The notes beneath the pieces were generated by a model, which had not been told where the DNA came from, ran no database searches, and saw nothing but the letters and a program-made list of their open reading frames with translations. From positions 2,546,622 through 2,610,621 of the forward strand of contig OU015525.1 of assembly GCA_907165065.1 (NCBI GenBank): 64,000 nt of DNA, in the 5' to 3' direction. Made by a program: the position numbers and the translations under genes. Within the stretch, counting starts at the first letter, position 1. Every line of letters begins with the position of its first letter. Below are positions 45,076 to 58,700 of the stretch, piece by piece. Source of the DNA: Caprimulgus europaeus (lineage: Eukaryota > Chordata > Aves > Caprimulgiformes > Caprimulgidae).

Positions 45076-46876
45076 CTTTCTATAATAACTCTGGATGTAA
45101 TTTTTCAGTCACAGAGGTCACCTGTGCTTTCTGAGATAAATGGAGTATGAGCAATGCTTGGATACCCTTCTTTATTTATTCCTGCCTTTATGCCACAGCC
45201 TGAATGCTTAACCATGGATCAAAGAAAGCCCTGTTGTGATAAGCACCATGCAAACACAAAGGCTTCTCCTGTAGCAGAACAACACACCAGCACATCTACA
45301 GGGCTTCTCATGGGCACTGTTCCAAAGGAGCTCTGCAGCAAAGGAAGATTTGCAGAAAACTGGGGAATCATCTACTCAAGGTCACCCAGCAGAGTTAAGA
45401 TTAAACCTGGGGAGGTTCCTCTTCATCAGCCTTTGTTGTTCCCACAAAGACACCACAGCTATTTCGAATAATCCTTATGAACACAGAAGCATCAAGGCTG
45501 GGAGGTCTCCAGTCTCACCTTGTCCCAGCAGTTCTTGCACTCTCAGATATTTCAGTATTTCCCAGAGCATGCAGTTCCTCAGTCTGTGGTAGGTTATTAA
45601 TATTGACATCCCAATTAATAAATAACACCCAGCAATAAATAATAAATGAAAAAATAGCAAGAAGCAATTATTATTTGTTTATCTGCATTAAATCAGATAC
45701 TTGGAATGGAAGATGAACACATGCATACATATCATTACTATATATTAAAATCAACCAGCACTAGAAAAGATCTACAAGGGAACCAAGGAAAAATGCTATT
45801 TAATATGAATGTGGCCAGTTTGTGCAGATTAGCCTCAGGGACAGAGAATCGTCCCTGTACTGATTTATTTAATAGCACAGACATAGGTTAGTTGGAGAAA
45901 TAGGTGGTGGCAACTGGAAAATAGTATTACAAGGTATTTACTCATAATTCTGTGAGTCCCTACTTCCCTGAAATGTCTTTATCTCTTGCTCAAAATAGCA
46001 AAAAAAAAAAGAATAACTGAAGTGAGTAGTTGATGCTTCCCTCAGGAATTATCCTTGCTGATGATTATTGAACTGTCTAAAGACTAGTCTTCCTGGAGTG
46101 ATTTTGGGATCAACAGCTATCATCTCCTGCATTCATGTGATCTGTCAGTAGGCTTGTAAATACAGCAATCACTAACAGGGTTTCTACCTGATTTTTCCTT
46201 CCTTATCCTTAGAGCTTCACAAAACATAATCACAACATTAGAGCCAAATTTATGTTATTGAACCTAACAAGGATTTATGACCATTCCCAGGAGGCAGTCT
46301 GGAGAGTAACACATTGCTTTGGAGGCAAAAAGAGTTGAGTCACATAGAGACTAATTTTGCCACTTGGACTCAGGGACTGAGAACAACTGCTGTTATATTT
46401 TCTTCATTTTGTTTATGGAAGTGTCCCCATACACGTATTGCTTGATGTAGTATTGTCTTATCCAGTGTAACATCTCATGGTGAGTCCCTGCAAAACTCAA
46501 GAGACAGCAGAGTTCTTCAGCAGTGAGGGGAATTCACAGAAGGAACAACTTGGGGAAACTGAGACACTCTTTGTTGCTGGTGATTTTCACATTCAGGAGA
46601 GCTCAAGTCCTGCCAACTTTGAGAACTGACCCATGAGTGCTGTTTGAGTGTCCAATTGTCAACAAATCTGAGGGGTGCTCAGCAGAGGGAGGACCAGGTT
46701 GGAGCATCAAGTTCCAGGCCCAAAGGAGGGGAGTGTGTTAGCTAAGTTGGGTAGAAAGAGGGAGAGACCTTTGTTTTTACCTCTGACTTTTTGAAGTTCC
46801 TTTCCATCTGTTGCTAGCTATGATATTCAACAAATAATCCTGTCTAGATTAATGTCTTTGAAACCATAAATCATTC
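45076..46876. other. No recognisable gene or repeat
   Basis: About 1.8 kb of single-copy sequence. A 105-codon frame at 45154-45471 overlaps an 80-codon frame and has no identifiable domain. Confidence 0.5.
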
Positions 46877-47044
46877 TCATAGAATCATAGAACAGAATCA
46901 TTAAATGGTTTGGGTTGGAAGGGATCTTAAACCTCATCCAGTTCCAAGCCCCCTGCCATCAGCAGGGACACCTTCCACTAGACCAGGTTGCTCAAAGCCT
47001 CATCCAACCTGGCCTTGAACACTGCCATGCAAATTCTTTGGGCA
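46877..47044 (-). mobile_element. CR1 LINE 3' tail with small internal deletion
   Basis: 'tcatagaatcatagaacagaatcattaaatggtttgggttggaagg', then 'gggacaccttccactagaccaggttgctcaaagcctcatccaacctggccttgaacac', a gap of about 20 bp relative to 17060-17249, then 'ttctttgggcac'. The octamer array contains an insertion 'acagaatcatta'. Confidence 0.92.
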
Positions 47045-47305
47045 CATGTTATTGTTTCTCTAGAAACAGTGACTCAGTCCTACTCTTCAGAATACTCCAG
47101 GTGGTTCAATCCTATTTTTTTTTTCTGTGTTTTCAAATAGATGGCAAAATATTGTTGAGATCAGGAATTTTCTTTGCATCTAAACTTTCCACTGCCAAGG
47201 TGGAGACAATGTTCCTCTTGGGTTGGTAAGTGCATTAACACTTTTCAAGCTCTTTCATTCTTCCAGGGCAGAAGAGCAAAGATGTGTGAAAGTGGATCTT
47301 CCTTC

Positions 47306-47310
47306 TAATA

Positions 47311-47402
<92 letters not shown>

Positions 47403-47481
47403 TATAAATAAATATAAATATAAATATAAATATAAATATAAATATAAATATAAATATAAATATAAATATAAATATAAATAT
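47306..47481 (+). repeat. Composite (AAT)n then (AAATAT)n array
   Basis: About 31 AAT units (47306-47399) are followed by about 13 AAATAT-type hexamers (47400-47481). All bases are A or T. Reverse frames read as poly-Tyr or poly-Ile artefacts of 74-90 codons. Confidence 0.97.
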
Positions 47482-49931
47482 AGTGTGTATTATTGCAGTT
47501 ATAGGGGGTATAAAGCCATATATGCACACCTTGGTTTCTCTAGTGGATATATGGCAGCATTTCAGACCAAAACTGTCTCACATCTGTCTATATCTGAGGA
47601 CTAGTGGTAGATTACTCATGTGACTACAGCTGTCCTTGTCTACTACAGGACACGTTTCTCTGTTATCCAGGCAGGAAAACTTTCAAACAATATATGTCAA
47701 ACTGGAGCAGGGGAAATCTCCATTTATTTATGGATGATTTCCAAAGAAATTAAATGCACTGATAACTTGCTTGACTACAGAGCAGAGTTAGTGAGAAATA
47801 AATGTAAAATGGGACTGAATTTTGTGCTATAAAACTATACACTGTGGGCTCAGCTTAGTTTTTCTGCAGAGTTTATTAAAAAAGAGAATGTGCAGAGCAG
47901 ATTGTTTCCAACTTTCCTAATAGGGGATGGTCATTAGAGTTTTTCTCCTTTGGTGGACAATTAACCTCTCACTTTATAGCAGGTGAAAAGGGTCATTCTT
48001 GATTTGAACCAGAAAACTTACTTTGTAATAAAAGGGGAAAATAAATCCTACAGAGTGTAGAACAAAATAATTAGGATGAATGAAGTTCTGACAGGAATTG
48101 CTCTGCTAAATGATGATGAGCCCCAACCAGAGAAGATTTCTGAATATTTTAAAAAGAAAATTTGAGTTTCTTCCTTTCCCCACTCTCAACATTGTCTGAG
48201 AAATATCTGAGTCCTGGGTACTCATGAACAAAGCTCTTACTCTTGGCAGCTTGACTGGAAGCAGAGCCTATAGGATCCTTTAAAAGCTACAACCACTTTA
48301 AGGCCAGAGGAACCAGAGTGGTCATCTTGTGTCAGGGACATGGGCTGGGTTAGCCAGAATTAGTCTGGAGCAGAGAAAGTTGGCTACATCATGCTAGACA
48401 ATAGCACAAATATATCTCTTTAGTGTATAACATTTATCAGATAGGTAAGAGCAACACAGAGCTCACCAACTTTGCCACATCTTTACACTCATTCATGACT
48501 GGAAGAATCCACCCACTCAGTTAAAAAGTCCTCCAGTGATGGATAGATTATGCTAACAAACATCCCCCTCTGCAAATAAATTCAGCAACACCACCTGCAT
48601 TATCAGTGTCTGTCTGATAGCATTCAGGGTCCTTGCTGCCAGCCTGAAAATCTAAGACCACAGCAGTTGTGATAGATGTCAATAAAGGTTTGACCCATAT
48701 TCTACCCTTGGTGACTTTTCCTTGCCTACATTTAGTTGTTACTTAATTTTTGGTAGGTGCCAGGTGGCAAATTGCAGAGACAGGGTAAGTTACTTTGCAT
48801 CTGTGACCTGAAAGCAACAGTGGATAAAGAGTGTAACCGAGGACAGAACTAGTTATGGGAACCTAAAATCACTTGCAACCCTTTCCTGAATAATTGAGTA
48901 GCTGAAATTCACTGTAGCTCTCTAAATACCACGATTTGGACTTTCATGCAGAGACAGGCAGGCATGTATGATGAGGAAGAAAGCTTTGAAAGTGCTCTAA
49001 GGCTGATTTCTGTGGAAGACTAAAAATGAGCTGGTTGCTGATCTCCTCCAGAGATTCCCTTCTTAATCCTTTTCCTTATCAAGAGCAAGTTTCTTATAAT
49101 TTCCCTACAGGGACATTAGGAAAGAGGAGAGAGAGAGCTCCAGCTCCAAACAATTCAGGCTTGAAACACACCCAGTCCACAGCAGCTCTGCAGTCTATTG
49201 TATCACTTAGAGGCCAATCTGCACCTTCCTTCAAGCTCTTAAGCTCTCCTTTCCCAGTTGCTTTCCTTCTTCTCTGGCTAGAACAAGGCTAGAGGCATGA
49301 TAACAATTTAATATTTCTACAGCAACTTCCTCCATAGAGAGACTTTCCCTTCTCACTTCTATAAATTTAGACCATCTGAAGAAATTCTTTGACTTTGCTA
49401 TTCAGCAACCTTTGGGATGCAGGCCCCCTCAAATCCTTGATTGCCACAGAAGTGTTTAAGAGAGAGACTTCAGTCTAATACTGAGCTGAAACATTGTGGG
49501 AACTTTTCTTTCAGCCTGTTGCAACTGCTGAGGTCAATATTTATCCAGAAAACCAGCTCTGTGATTGCCATGGCATTTTGCTGGCCATATATGGTTGTTT
49601 TCTGAGCTTGAGTCTCTTCTCCTGGACACACTTGACATATCTAGGGTTGATACTTAAAGCTGAGCCACATCAGAAAAATATGGGTTTTTTTTCTTAAATA
49701 TCCTCTCAGTTTTCAGCATCCTGCCTGCCTAACCTAAGGGAAGTGGATACGTACGATATCCTCAGACAGTCTTGGTGACCTTGGGCAAGAATATGGAAAG
49801 CCCAGGGGTGCTCTGATGAATCTGTGATGTGATAGAACATTGTACCATCCCCTTTGGGACAATATCATGATGCATGAATAGCTCTGTGACAGAATGGTAT
49901 GACTATGAACCATCCTTTCCTTTTGCAAACA
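47482..49931. other. No recognisable gene or repeat
   Basis: About 2.4 kb of single-copy sequence. The longest frame is 88 codons (49026-49292), with no domain recognised. Confidence 0.5.
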
Positions 49932-50183
49932 CTGTACATATATGTATATTTAGATCTGTGTATGCATCTATCTCTATTTATATCTATATCTATACCTATC
50001 TATCTATATCTATCTATCTCTATCTATCCACTTAAATCTATAAATCTATATCTATATCTATATCTGTATCTATCTATATGTGTATATATATATATACATA
50101 TATATATACATATATATATATACATATATATATATACAGATATATATACATATATATATATACATATATATATATATACACAC
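49932..50183 (+). repeat. TATC/TATATC array grading into (TA)n with CATA interruptions
   Basis: The left half is made of CTAT, CTATAT and TCTATC words (49960-50075). The right half is alternating TA broken every 10-12 bp by 'ca' ('tatatatacatatatatatac', 50080-50183). The spacing of the C interruptions gives a higher-order repeat of roughly 10-16 bp. Frames of 75-97 codons through it (Tyr/Ile repeats) are artefacts. Confidence 0.95.
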
Positions 50184-52725
50184 TGTAACTAAGCTTTTTT
50201 CATCTGGAGGTATTGCTGACTTTGTCCTTCCTCCTTTTAAACAACCTTGCAGATGGTCAATAATGAGACACTTTGTGGAACTTCAGAACTTACTCCTCTT
50301 GAGGTAAAGGATACTCTTGGGAAAAAATCAGGACTGAGCATTTTTTTGTCTCATCCAAATATAGCACTTTTCATGCAAGTTTGTCATTTTTTTTGACACT
50401 CTCTTTTTTTGTGCAATGAATGGAGCTGCAGTCCTCCCTCTCTGTCTTTGTGCAAGAAATGGAGTTACAGTTCTCTTAAAACTTTAAGTGTTTCTACACC
50501 CTCTTTTTGCATCAGCTTTAAAGCAGATAATTAGGAAGAAACTCAGCTCCCCCAAGCCTGGCTCTCTTGTAAATCATGACCTGGAAGGTGTCCCCTGACA
50601 CAGCAAACACACAATAACGTTCCTCTTTGTCCAAACTGCTATCCCAGAGCTTATAAGGGTGAAAGTCCAACCCATGAACAAACTCAGAAAAGGTTTCTCA
50701 GCAGGAAATGTGGCTTTCACTTTGGAGATCCACTCTATGAATCCTCTTTTGACAGAAATAATTTGGATTAAAAAAAACAAACCAAAACAAAACAAAGCCA
50801 ACAAGCCATCAGAATAACTTTAAAGACAATGAATTATGTAAATAATGAGACAAGCAAATGCCCTTGAAGAAGCTGTCATCTGCTTGTACCTTACTGTGGC
50901 TTTATCATGAGTTATTGTGGTTTTAATTAACACCTTTCTCAGTGCAAATTTACCACATTATTCTCAAAGACTGAATGACACCCAGATGAGAGTTTCCAGA
51001 TTTTGTTGTGTCTTCAGAGCTTTGGTTAATCCAAGGTTTCTTCCATTTCCTTGAACAGCAGGCTGTTAATATTGCACCACTCAGAGCAGAGTGCCTGGCA
51101 GCAGCCCTTATCACACTGATACTTCCCAGATGTATCTTGAGTATTGAGCACCCCAGGAGATGACCATACTTGCAAACAGCGTCCAGTTGGTTTACTGGAT
51201 CTGTGCCTCTTTTCCTCCTAAAGTGCCAACAGCACAGGAGGGACTTTCTCCTCTGGATGCCCTAGTAAAATTTTAATGGCAGAAAAGAGCATAAAGTTTG
51301 CAAGATACAGGAGGAATTTGAGCCTTTTTGGAAAGCAAGGGTGGGCATCAAAATACAGATGCTGGGGCATCCTCAGTTGAAATTTGAGGGCTTGTCTTTT
51401 CACAAAATCCTCTTCTTATCTGTCATTTTCTTGCTGTAAAAGGATTAAACTCTTTGATGTTGCCCCTGTTGTCACCTAGGAGCTGGCTTACCCCTTATCC
51501 ATTTGGATCCATGCTGTGGTTTTGCTGAAGAATTCATCCCCTGACTCCCTTGCCCTGCTTTGTGGTGCAAGGACACCAGCCACAGAATGGTCCTTTCCAC
51601 CTATGCACAGGGTTTCAAACAGAATTAAAGCCTGTAGTCCCCCTAGGTCCAGGTTGGATCTTTTATCTGGTTTTCAGACCTTTCAGGAATCAACCTTCCA
51701 ACACAATTTCCATAGGAAACAAGCTCAGACTGTGGCTTCGTGTCCTGCTAGCAAGTCTAAATGGTTTTAAGGCAAAAACCTTGGGGTTTTTTGAGGGCAA
51801 TGTGTTCTGTGTCATTCATTTTCAGCAGACACAAGATTTCACCAGCTGATATCAGCTTATGGTACACTGAGTCATCTCTCCAAGATGATTTTCGAGATTA
51901 TAATTTCTGAAGGGTGAAAAAGTGATATAAACAGGGTCTCTTGGAAGCCAGATGTCACATGACAACTGTGGAATTAACCCAGATGCAATCACCCTACCTC
52001 TGACCCTTTCCATTTACCCCAGTTCTCTGGCTTTTGTATATGAGAACCACGGTGTAGGATGCAATTTTTGGTATGGATGATTGACACTCCAAGTGCACTG
52101 TGTTATTTTTATTACATTCTTAGCATAATAATATATTATATTCAAAAGTTGTGATATATGACCATAAATATATCTTTTTTGCCTATTAACATTAGACAGG
52201 AAAAGATATTCTTTGTGTAACATCTGTAATATGATCATTTGAATTTTATTTTTTCTTTTTAGATGTATGAGCAGTAAACCTTGAAAGGCATAATTTATGG
52301 AATTTGGTGCAATATCATCACTGTTATCTTCTATGCATTCAAAGAACTTCTAATATTTTTACTTTTTTATTGTCCCTGTAGGATTTTGAAATGGAAGTAC
52401 TGCAGTGTTTTTCAAGGGTCACAGACAAGGCTTGCTGCAAGAGAGAGGAAAGATAATTTCCATGCTTTTGGGTTGCATTTTTGGATGAATGGACACTGTG
52501 GGCATGATCCTCATCAACAGAAACACTGTTCTACCAGGTAGTAGACTTGTCCTTATTGTAGACAGCAGAAAATCCAGCCCTGACAAAACACTCACTACAT
52601 TTGTATGAGTAAATAAAATGGGCTGGGGATGATTTTCTGGCTTCAAGACCAAATGATGCAGGATGATTCACATCCACAAATGTGACTTTTCTTCTCCATC
52701 CTTACGAAAGAGAGAACACTGGTCA
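50184..52725. other. No recognisable gene
   Basis: About 2.5 kb of single-copy sequence. It contains an A/C tract 'aaaaaaaacaaaccaaaacaaaacaaagcc' at 50770-50799. Frames of 84-99 codons at 51516-51849 overlap each other and have no domain recognised. Confidence 0.5.
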
Positions 52726-53062
52726 CACAGAATCACACAAAATTGCCTAGATTGGAAAAGACCTTTAGGATCATCAAGTCCAACCATTAACCCAACACTG
52801 ACAAGTCCCTGACTAACTCATGTCCCTCAGCACTGTGTCTACACGACTCTTCAGTCCCTCCAGGGATGGGGACTCCACCACTGCCCTGGGCAACCCCTTC
52901 CAATGCCTCAGAACCCTTTCAGGAAAGAAATTCTTCCTCACATCCAACCTAAACCACCTCTGGTGCAACTTGAGGCCACTTCCTCTTGTCCTGTCACTTG
53001 CTCCTTGGTTGAACAGACCCACCCCCACCTCTCTCCACCCTCCTTTCCCTGTATATTTTAGG
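52726..53062 (-). mobile_element. CR1 LINE 3' portion, 'aaaagaccttt' subfamily, longest copy here
   Basis: Starts 'cacagaatcacacaaaattgcctagattggaaaagacc'. The minus-strand frame 52813-53028 reads '[20 protein letters not shown]', '[20 protein letters not shown]' and '[20 protein letters not shown]', the ORF2 C-terminus of this subfamily. It extends about 90 bp further 5' than 25501-25750 and 42588-42838. 5'-truncated near 'ccctgtatattt'. Confidence 0.94.
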
Positions 53063-55572
53063 AAGAGTCCCTGACTCGTGCTATCCCCAGATCATAGTAA
53101 AGAACACGTGGACCATTAAACAGTGTGGATGATCATCTTATATGTTTTCAATACTGATTTGTGCTCTGGATCTTTTTATTTACTAGTAGAGACCACATTG
53201 GTAGTACAGAAGACTCCTTCATGGTCTGTTTTCCTATCTAGGAGATCTGTCATAATTTACCCCCAGTAGGTTTGATCTTCTAATTGTTAACACATGGATC
53301 AGCTACAAAGGTTCTGTCCACCCCATGTCAAGGTACCTACCTGTTACTCACTTTCCTGTTCAAGACAGATGCTGCACAGCTCAGTCACTAGAAAATCAAT
53401 GTTTAAGTGGAAGTGAATATGAAAATGATTGTTACTGTAATGCAGGGAATAAAAGTCAGGGGAGGAATATCTTTTCTAGTGAAGACATATAAGTAAATCA
53501 CTATCGTTTATTTTGATATCACTGACATTTTTCATAAAGACTTTCTCCTAGAAGCCAAAGAGATCTGTCAGCACAGAGTGAAGTGTATATAAATGAAACA
53601 TAAATCTGCACTCCTGAGGAGTGACAGAGATGTCGATAATTTCCATGTCTAGAGGGGGCCAATTCTGATGCAAAACCTGGAGGAGTGAATCCCAGGTTGA
53701 GACGATCTTTTAGCTCAAAATATGATCACAATGATGCAATTGTGGAATAGCATCAGCGTGCACAAAGCGAGCTGTAACACTTGAAAAAGAGTGAGGTGTG
53801 TGGAAAAGAGAGGAGAATATTCTGCTATGGCAGCGTGCCTGGCTTCAGGCTAAAAATATGGCTTACAGATCTGTTTTAGGAGAGTAATAATAAGAAAAAA
53901 AGGCTTATGTTTTAAAGATGACTATTCAGTAAAGCTGCAGATAGTTCCCTGGTACTGGTGTAGTGGAAGGTAATGGAGCCATAAGGTATCACGTCAAAGG
54001 AAATCAAGTCCCTGGATTTACCCATATGAAGCTCTATAATTTGAGTTAAAAGATGGTTGTCCAGTTTCTCTGGGATTTTCTTTTTCCTGTAATTTCTACT
54101 TAGACACCTAAATCACTTCTAAAATATATTTAGAGCAGTGATTTTTAGCATCATGATCTACAGACAGTGAATGGAAGCTATTGGAATAATTGGGAGCAGT
54201 TTCCAGCTTCCCAGCATGTCCCAACAGGCACCAGCTCTAAGAGAGAGAAGTATAAGCGAGTGACCTCAGGGCTAGAACGATGCTTTTCTCTGACTCATTT
54301 TGTTCTTTCTCATAGTATTATCATCCCCTTGCCTTTAAAATCAACCCCATCCTGGCACACAATGGGTAATTTCTTGTTGATTCACCTTTTTATAGAGAAT
54401 CTACAGCAGAGAGTGACATAGGAGGGCTTAAAAAGATCTTTTAACCCCTCTTCCACACAAGCACCTAGCATCATGTTGGAAAAGGAGTCCCTGTGGACAC
54501 AAATCTATATAATATGCCCTTCAAAAAGCCTGTAATTATGTAAATAGCAGGTGAAGAATCATTCACATGGGAAGCCACAAGGATTCAGAAACATTTTCCA
54601 TTTCTAAAGGCAACCTTCTTAAAGCTGCCTCAAAGGTAATTAAACCTGGAAAAAAAAGAAAAGCCAAATATTTGTCAGTTTGGCTGTTAAAGTTTCATTT
54701 TTTTTCCTTATTTTTTAAAATGAAAATAATTTCAGCTAATTTATGCAGAGATTATGAGGCTTTGGCCTGAGGTTTAGCAAAGTGAAGACACCATAAGAAA
54801 CTACTCTATATGGAATGAGAAATCGATATACATAACAAATTAACAGAGTGAGAAGCTGGCAAAAGCTACAGATAACACCATGAGGAATGGACAGGTTCCA
54901 CAGATGTTTAAGGAGGAGTTATGTGAGAAATGGTCAAACTTGACAGTTATTTAAAGAGAGCACTGGGGACCTTTTGGGAAATAGAATTTTGTGAGGTCAA
55001 CAGTGCCACAATAACTGCTTCTGAAACACCCAGTTTGGGTATGGATGTAGAAGAAGATGACTGACAGGGAAAAATAATAGTTGGGGAATTTATTTCTTTG
55101 TTTGGAAGGACACAAAAGCAGAGAAAGGAGGAGATCAAAGGGACAGACATAAAAAGTAGCAGCACAGGGAAATAGAGAGAAAAAAGGATAGCAAGAGCTG
55201 GTTGAGTGCAAGCAAACTGTTGGTGCTATTGTCTGACAGCTCTGCTCCTGACCACCACAGTCTGATCTCCTTATTAAATTCCATTCCTAACTATTTTGTG
55301 GCTGAATATGCAAGCTGTAGTGTGTGAAGGGGTGTCACTCACTAGTGAACATCAAGCTGAACTTGCAGGTGAATTGGATGAGAGTTCTGGGTTCCAGGAA
55401 CTGAAGAAAGGACATGAGACAGGGACCATGGAAGGTGGCTGTCTTTCAACTGGATGCCCTAGATCCCGGTGTAGTCCATGGATAGTCAATGTGAGGAATC
55501 AGTGGAGCACTGAGGTGATTCTTCTGGCTAAATTTCAGAATCTGCTTTAGGACATGATGACTTAATTGTACA
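53063..55572. other. No recognisable gene or repeat
   Basis: About 2.5 kb of AT-rich single-copy sequence. Anonymous frames up to 86 codons. Confidence 0.5.
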
Positions 55573-55725
55573 ATGGTATGATTGTACCATTGGATGTGAT
55601 GAAGTAATTAGGGACATGATTGAGTGGTGGACTTGACAGTGTTAGGTTTCTGGTTGGGCTTGATGATCTTAAAGGTCTTTTCCAACAAAAACAATTCTAT
55701 GATTCGGTGATGGTATGATTGTACC
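55573..55725 (+). mobile_element. Short CR1 LINE 3' tail flanked by a 16-bp target-site duplication
   Basis: The insert 55589-55709 contains 'ttagggacatgattgagtggtggacttgacagtgttaggtttctggttgggcttgatgatcttaaaggtcttttccaac' and the octamer end 'attctatgattcggtg', of the 'aaaagaccttt' subfamily. It is bracketed by identical 'atggtatgattgtacc' at 55573-55588 and 55710-55725. This is the cleanest insertion scar in the window. Confidence 0.9.
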
Positions 55726-58700
55726 TTAAGTTCTGCTTTGACTCCACTGAATTAATCTCCAAGATGAAACAAGAAGTCTGGAGTGATTGATTAAATGAGC
55801 ATACCTTCATCACCCAAAGGAAATCCAGAGGTTAACTGGGGCTCAGAGCATTGTCTGGAACAGTGAAGGAAGTTTTGTTTTCCTCCTTACCATTACATCC
55901 AGGTCCCTCAGAGAGAACCACTGTTTTGCCACCTCCTTTCCCATTCTGCATCTGACATGTGCTGCAGTGGAGACATCTCTTCTTGTAACAGATCCCAGGC
56001 AGTCCACTTAGTGCAAAGTGATGCCACATGGACTTACCAGCTCCATTTCACAGTGCAGCCATGCTGCTTAGAAGCATAGTCTGCTGCCAGACCTGAGCTA
56101 GTCAGTCAAGTTCTGTCCTCAACCTGGTGTCCATCTAGGCATGGCCAGAAATATGTGTTTGGAAAATCTCCCATCACAATTAGCTCTCTCCATTAACTAC
56201 AGGCTGATGCAAGTTCTGAGCACGCTGGTGTATATCCTCTTGGAAATAGTGAGTTTTAGGAAATGAAAAGGGATTTCTTGTGCAGTTCTTAAATGCCTGT
56301 GGAATACAACACTGCCTACATAGTTAAAAGGTTCTCATATTTTTAAGCAGGAACTTGGCTGGCTTCTAACTATGAGTTTGCATGACAATGCAATTGTTAG
56401 TCATTTTCTCAAGGTTTCCTGTACTTAGATAAAGCTCAGATGACAGAAGAGAAGGGTTAATTAGCCAAATTAATGAGACTAGAGATCTCCAGTTTCACTG
56501 CAGAGCTAAAGAGGGCTCATTACAGCAAAAGGCTCATGGAGTGAGCCAACACCAGCAAAAAGAAAAACAAGGAAGAATGTTAACCCATAATGAGTCTTTG
56601 CTTTTCCATCCAAAGATGGAAACAGACCCACTTTCTGAAGGAGAGCATTAACACAGTGGATGGCTATATCCATGCTAGAATATTTTTGACAAGGGCTGCT
56701 GAGCAGGCAAATTTCCCATGGAAAATAAACCAGCACTGTTTCAATAGTTTAAATTTTCCCATGGGAAAGGAAGAGGAGAAAAGTCTGCAGGATGCTGGAT
56801 GAGAACGCATCAGTTTTCTATAGAAGTAGAGAAAGGACCACACATATCTTATCAAATGCCAACAGAAAGACAAAAAAAGGTTTTCCTTTCTCTGTGAAAT
56901 TCAAGGAGGCAAGCAGGTCATTCCTAGTGAGCTGGGGATAATGTCTCCATTGTTCACCCAAATATACAATGAGACATAACTCAGTCGTGCCAGGTTGTTC
57001 CTGGCTCTCTCCTTTGCTGCTTTAGCCATTGCAACCTTTGTCACACAGAGGGATCACCAAGTTTGTTGTCTGCATTCCTGTTGATATCAAGCCCTTTTGC
57101 TGACATCCAACCTCAACTCAAAGTTAACAGTTTTGCATGGCACTGTGCAGCAGGCATAATTTTTTTATGTTATTTTTATTTATTTATTTATTTATTTTAA
57201 ATCTACTCTGCTATGTACTGAAGTGCCAAGGGAACAATACCTTGATTTACACAAAGCCCAGTAATTCACAGAGAAAAAATAAACAGGCAGAACCTTCACC
57301 TTGCACTTATGGTTGTTACACTGGTATTTTATTTTCTCTTCTATGTATTAAGCCCTCGTTTGAAAAATAGAAAATGTAAGAAGGGGGGAAAAAATAGTCC
57401 AGAGATTAATGACGTGCTTTGTTGTGCTGCTATCACAACCTTTTTTCTTCTCTGCTTACAAAAAAAAGGTGAAGCACAATGAAAGGTCTAGTCTTTATAT
57501 AATACCTTATACCTTGGAAAATACTCCATCAGCTATGTGCAAAGCCAAATTAAGCTTAATTCTTAATTTTGCCCTTACTTTGAGGAACACACAACTCATT
57601 GACGTAAGTACCAGCTGCACAGAATTTTGCCTTTTCTCTAGGGGCCTCATAAAATTGGATCCAGTTTTGGGGAGGTGGGTGGGAGCTGCTTGGATGAGTG
57701 CAGCAACAAAGCCTGAGTGTTGAAGAGGATGTAAAAATGTTCAAAGGAGGAAAAAACCATAGGAGGGAAATTGAGGCTTTGTAGAATTATTGGAACTGTA
57801 GCAGCCAAGGCTGGACATGGTGGTAAATTGCCCTTTTTAATGTTAAATGTGTTCATAATGACCACAAATTATGAGGCTTTTACACTTTGTATTACTGGAG
57901 GAGAAGCAGTAATGGCCATCTCAGTTGTGTTAATTGCAGTGCAAGTTAATAACACCCTACCTGTGTAGATCACTTCATGGTGCCTTCTGGTAGAAACTGT
58001 CTTGGTCATTTCTTCACCTTAATAAATGTGAAATATTGATCTGTGAGTGAAAACAACCAGCACCTGCTCCACTCAGATGACTGAGTTTTTGTGATGGATG
58101 GGCCAACAATATTATTGATGAGGCTCTTTTAAAGGACAACACATATCTACAGAGCACAAACACACAGTTTGTGAAGCAACAGTGATGAACCAGAAAGCAA
58201 CTGCAGTGCAAGATGCTTGAAACCACCAAGCATCTTACACTGAGGGATACTCGTGTGTTTTTCAAATGTGAATGATTCAAACCTCAAAATGAGATGTAGA
58301 AGTAATGTTAGGTTATATTAGCAGGAGGGAAACTGAGGCAAGGAGCCAAATGGCTTACTGGGCACCTGAATTCTCCATTTAGAATGAAAAAAAAAAAAAA
58401 AGAAAAGATGGATATGAGTATGAACAAAATACATCTCAGTTTACATGAACTAGGGAATGTGTTTTGAAACCTTGCAATTAGAAAAACTCAAAAAACAACA
58501 AATAAATAGAAAGCTCCTATAATCTTGAGAGATCTACCCTCTGTCACTGCTTTATGAATAATCACCTCCTGTTAGATAACAATTTTCTTTAGCACAAACC
58601 ACAAGTATTGAGTCCACTGCTTCCCTTCTCTCAGCTCTGAACCAACATTTAACTCCCAGTAAAATATTCAAACTTGAGTAAATGATTTCCAAGGATAGAG

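Noticed and set aside
47255-47529. Poly-Tyr and poly-Ile reverse frames
   Set aside because: Artefacts of the AAT and AAATAT arrays.
57780-57960. Possible conserved noncoding regulatory block rich in TAAT/ATTA words
   Set aside because: AT-rich background makes such words common, and conservation cannot be judged from one sequence.
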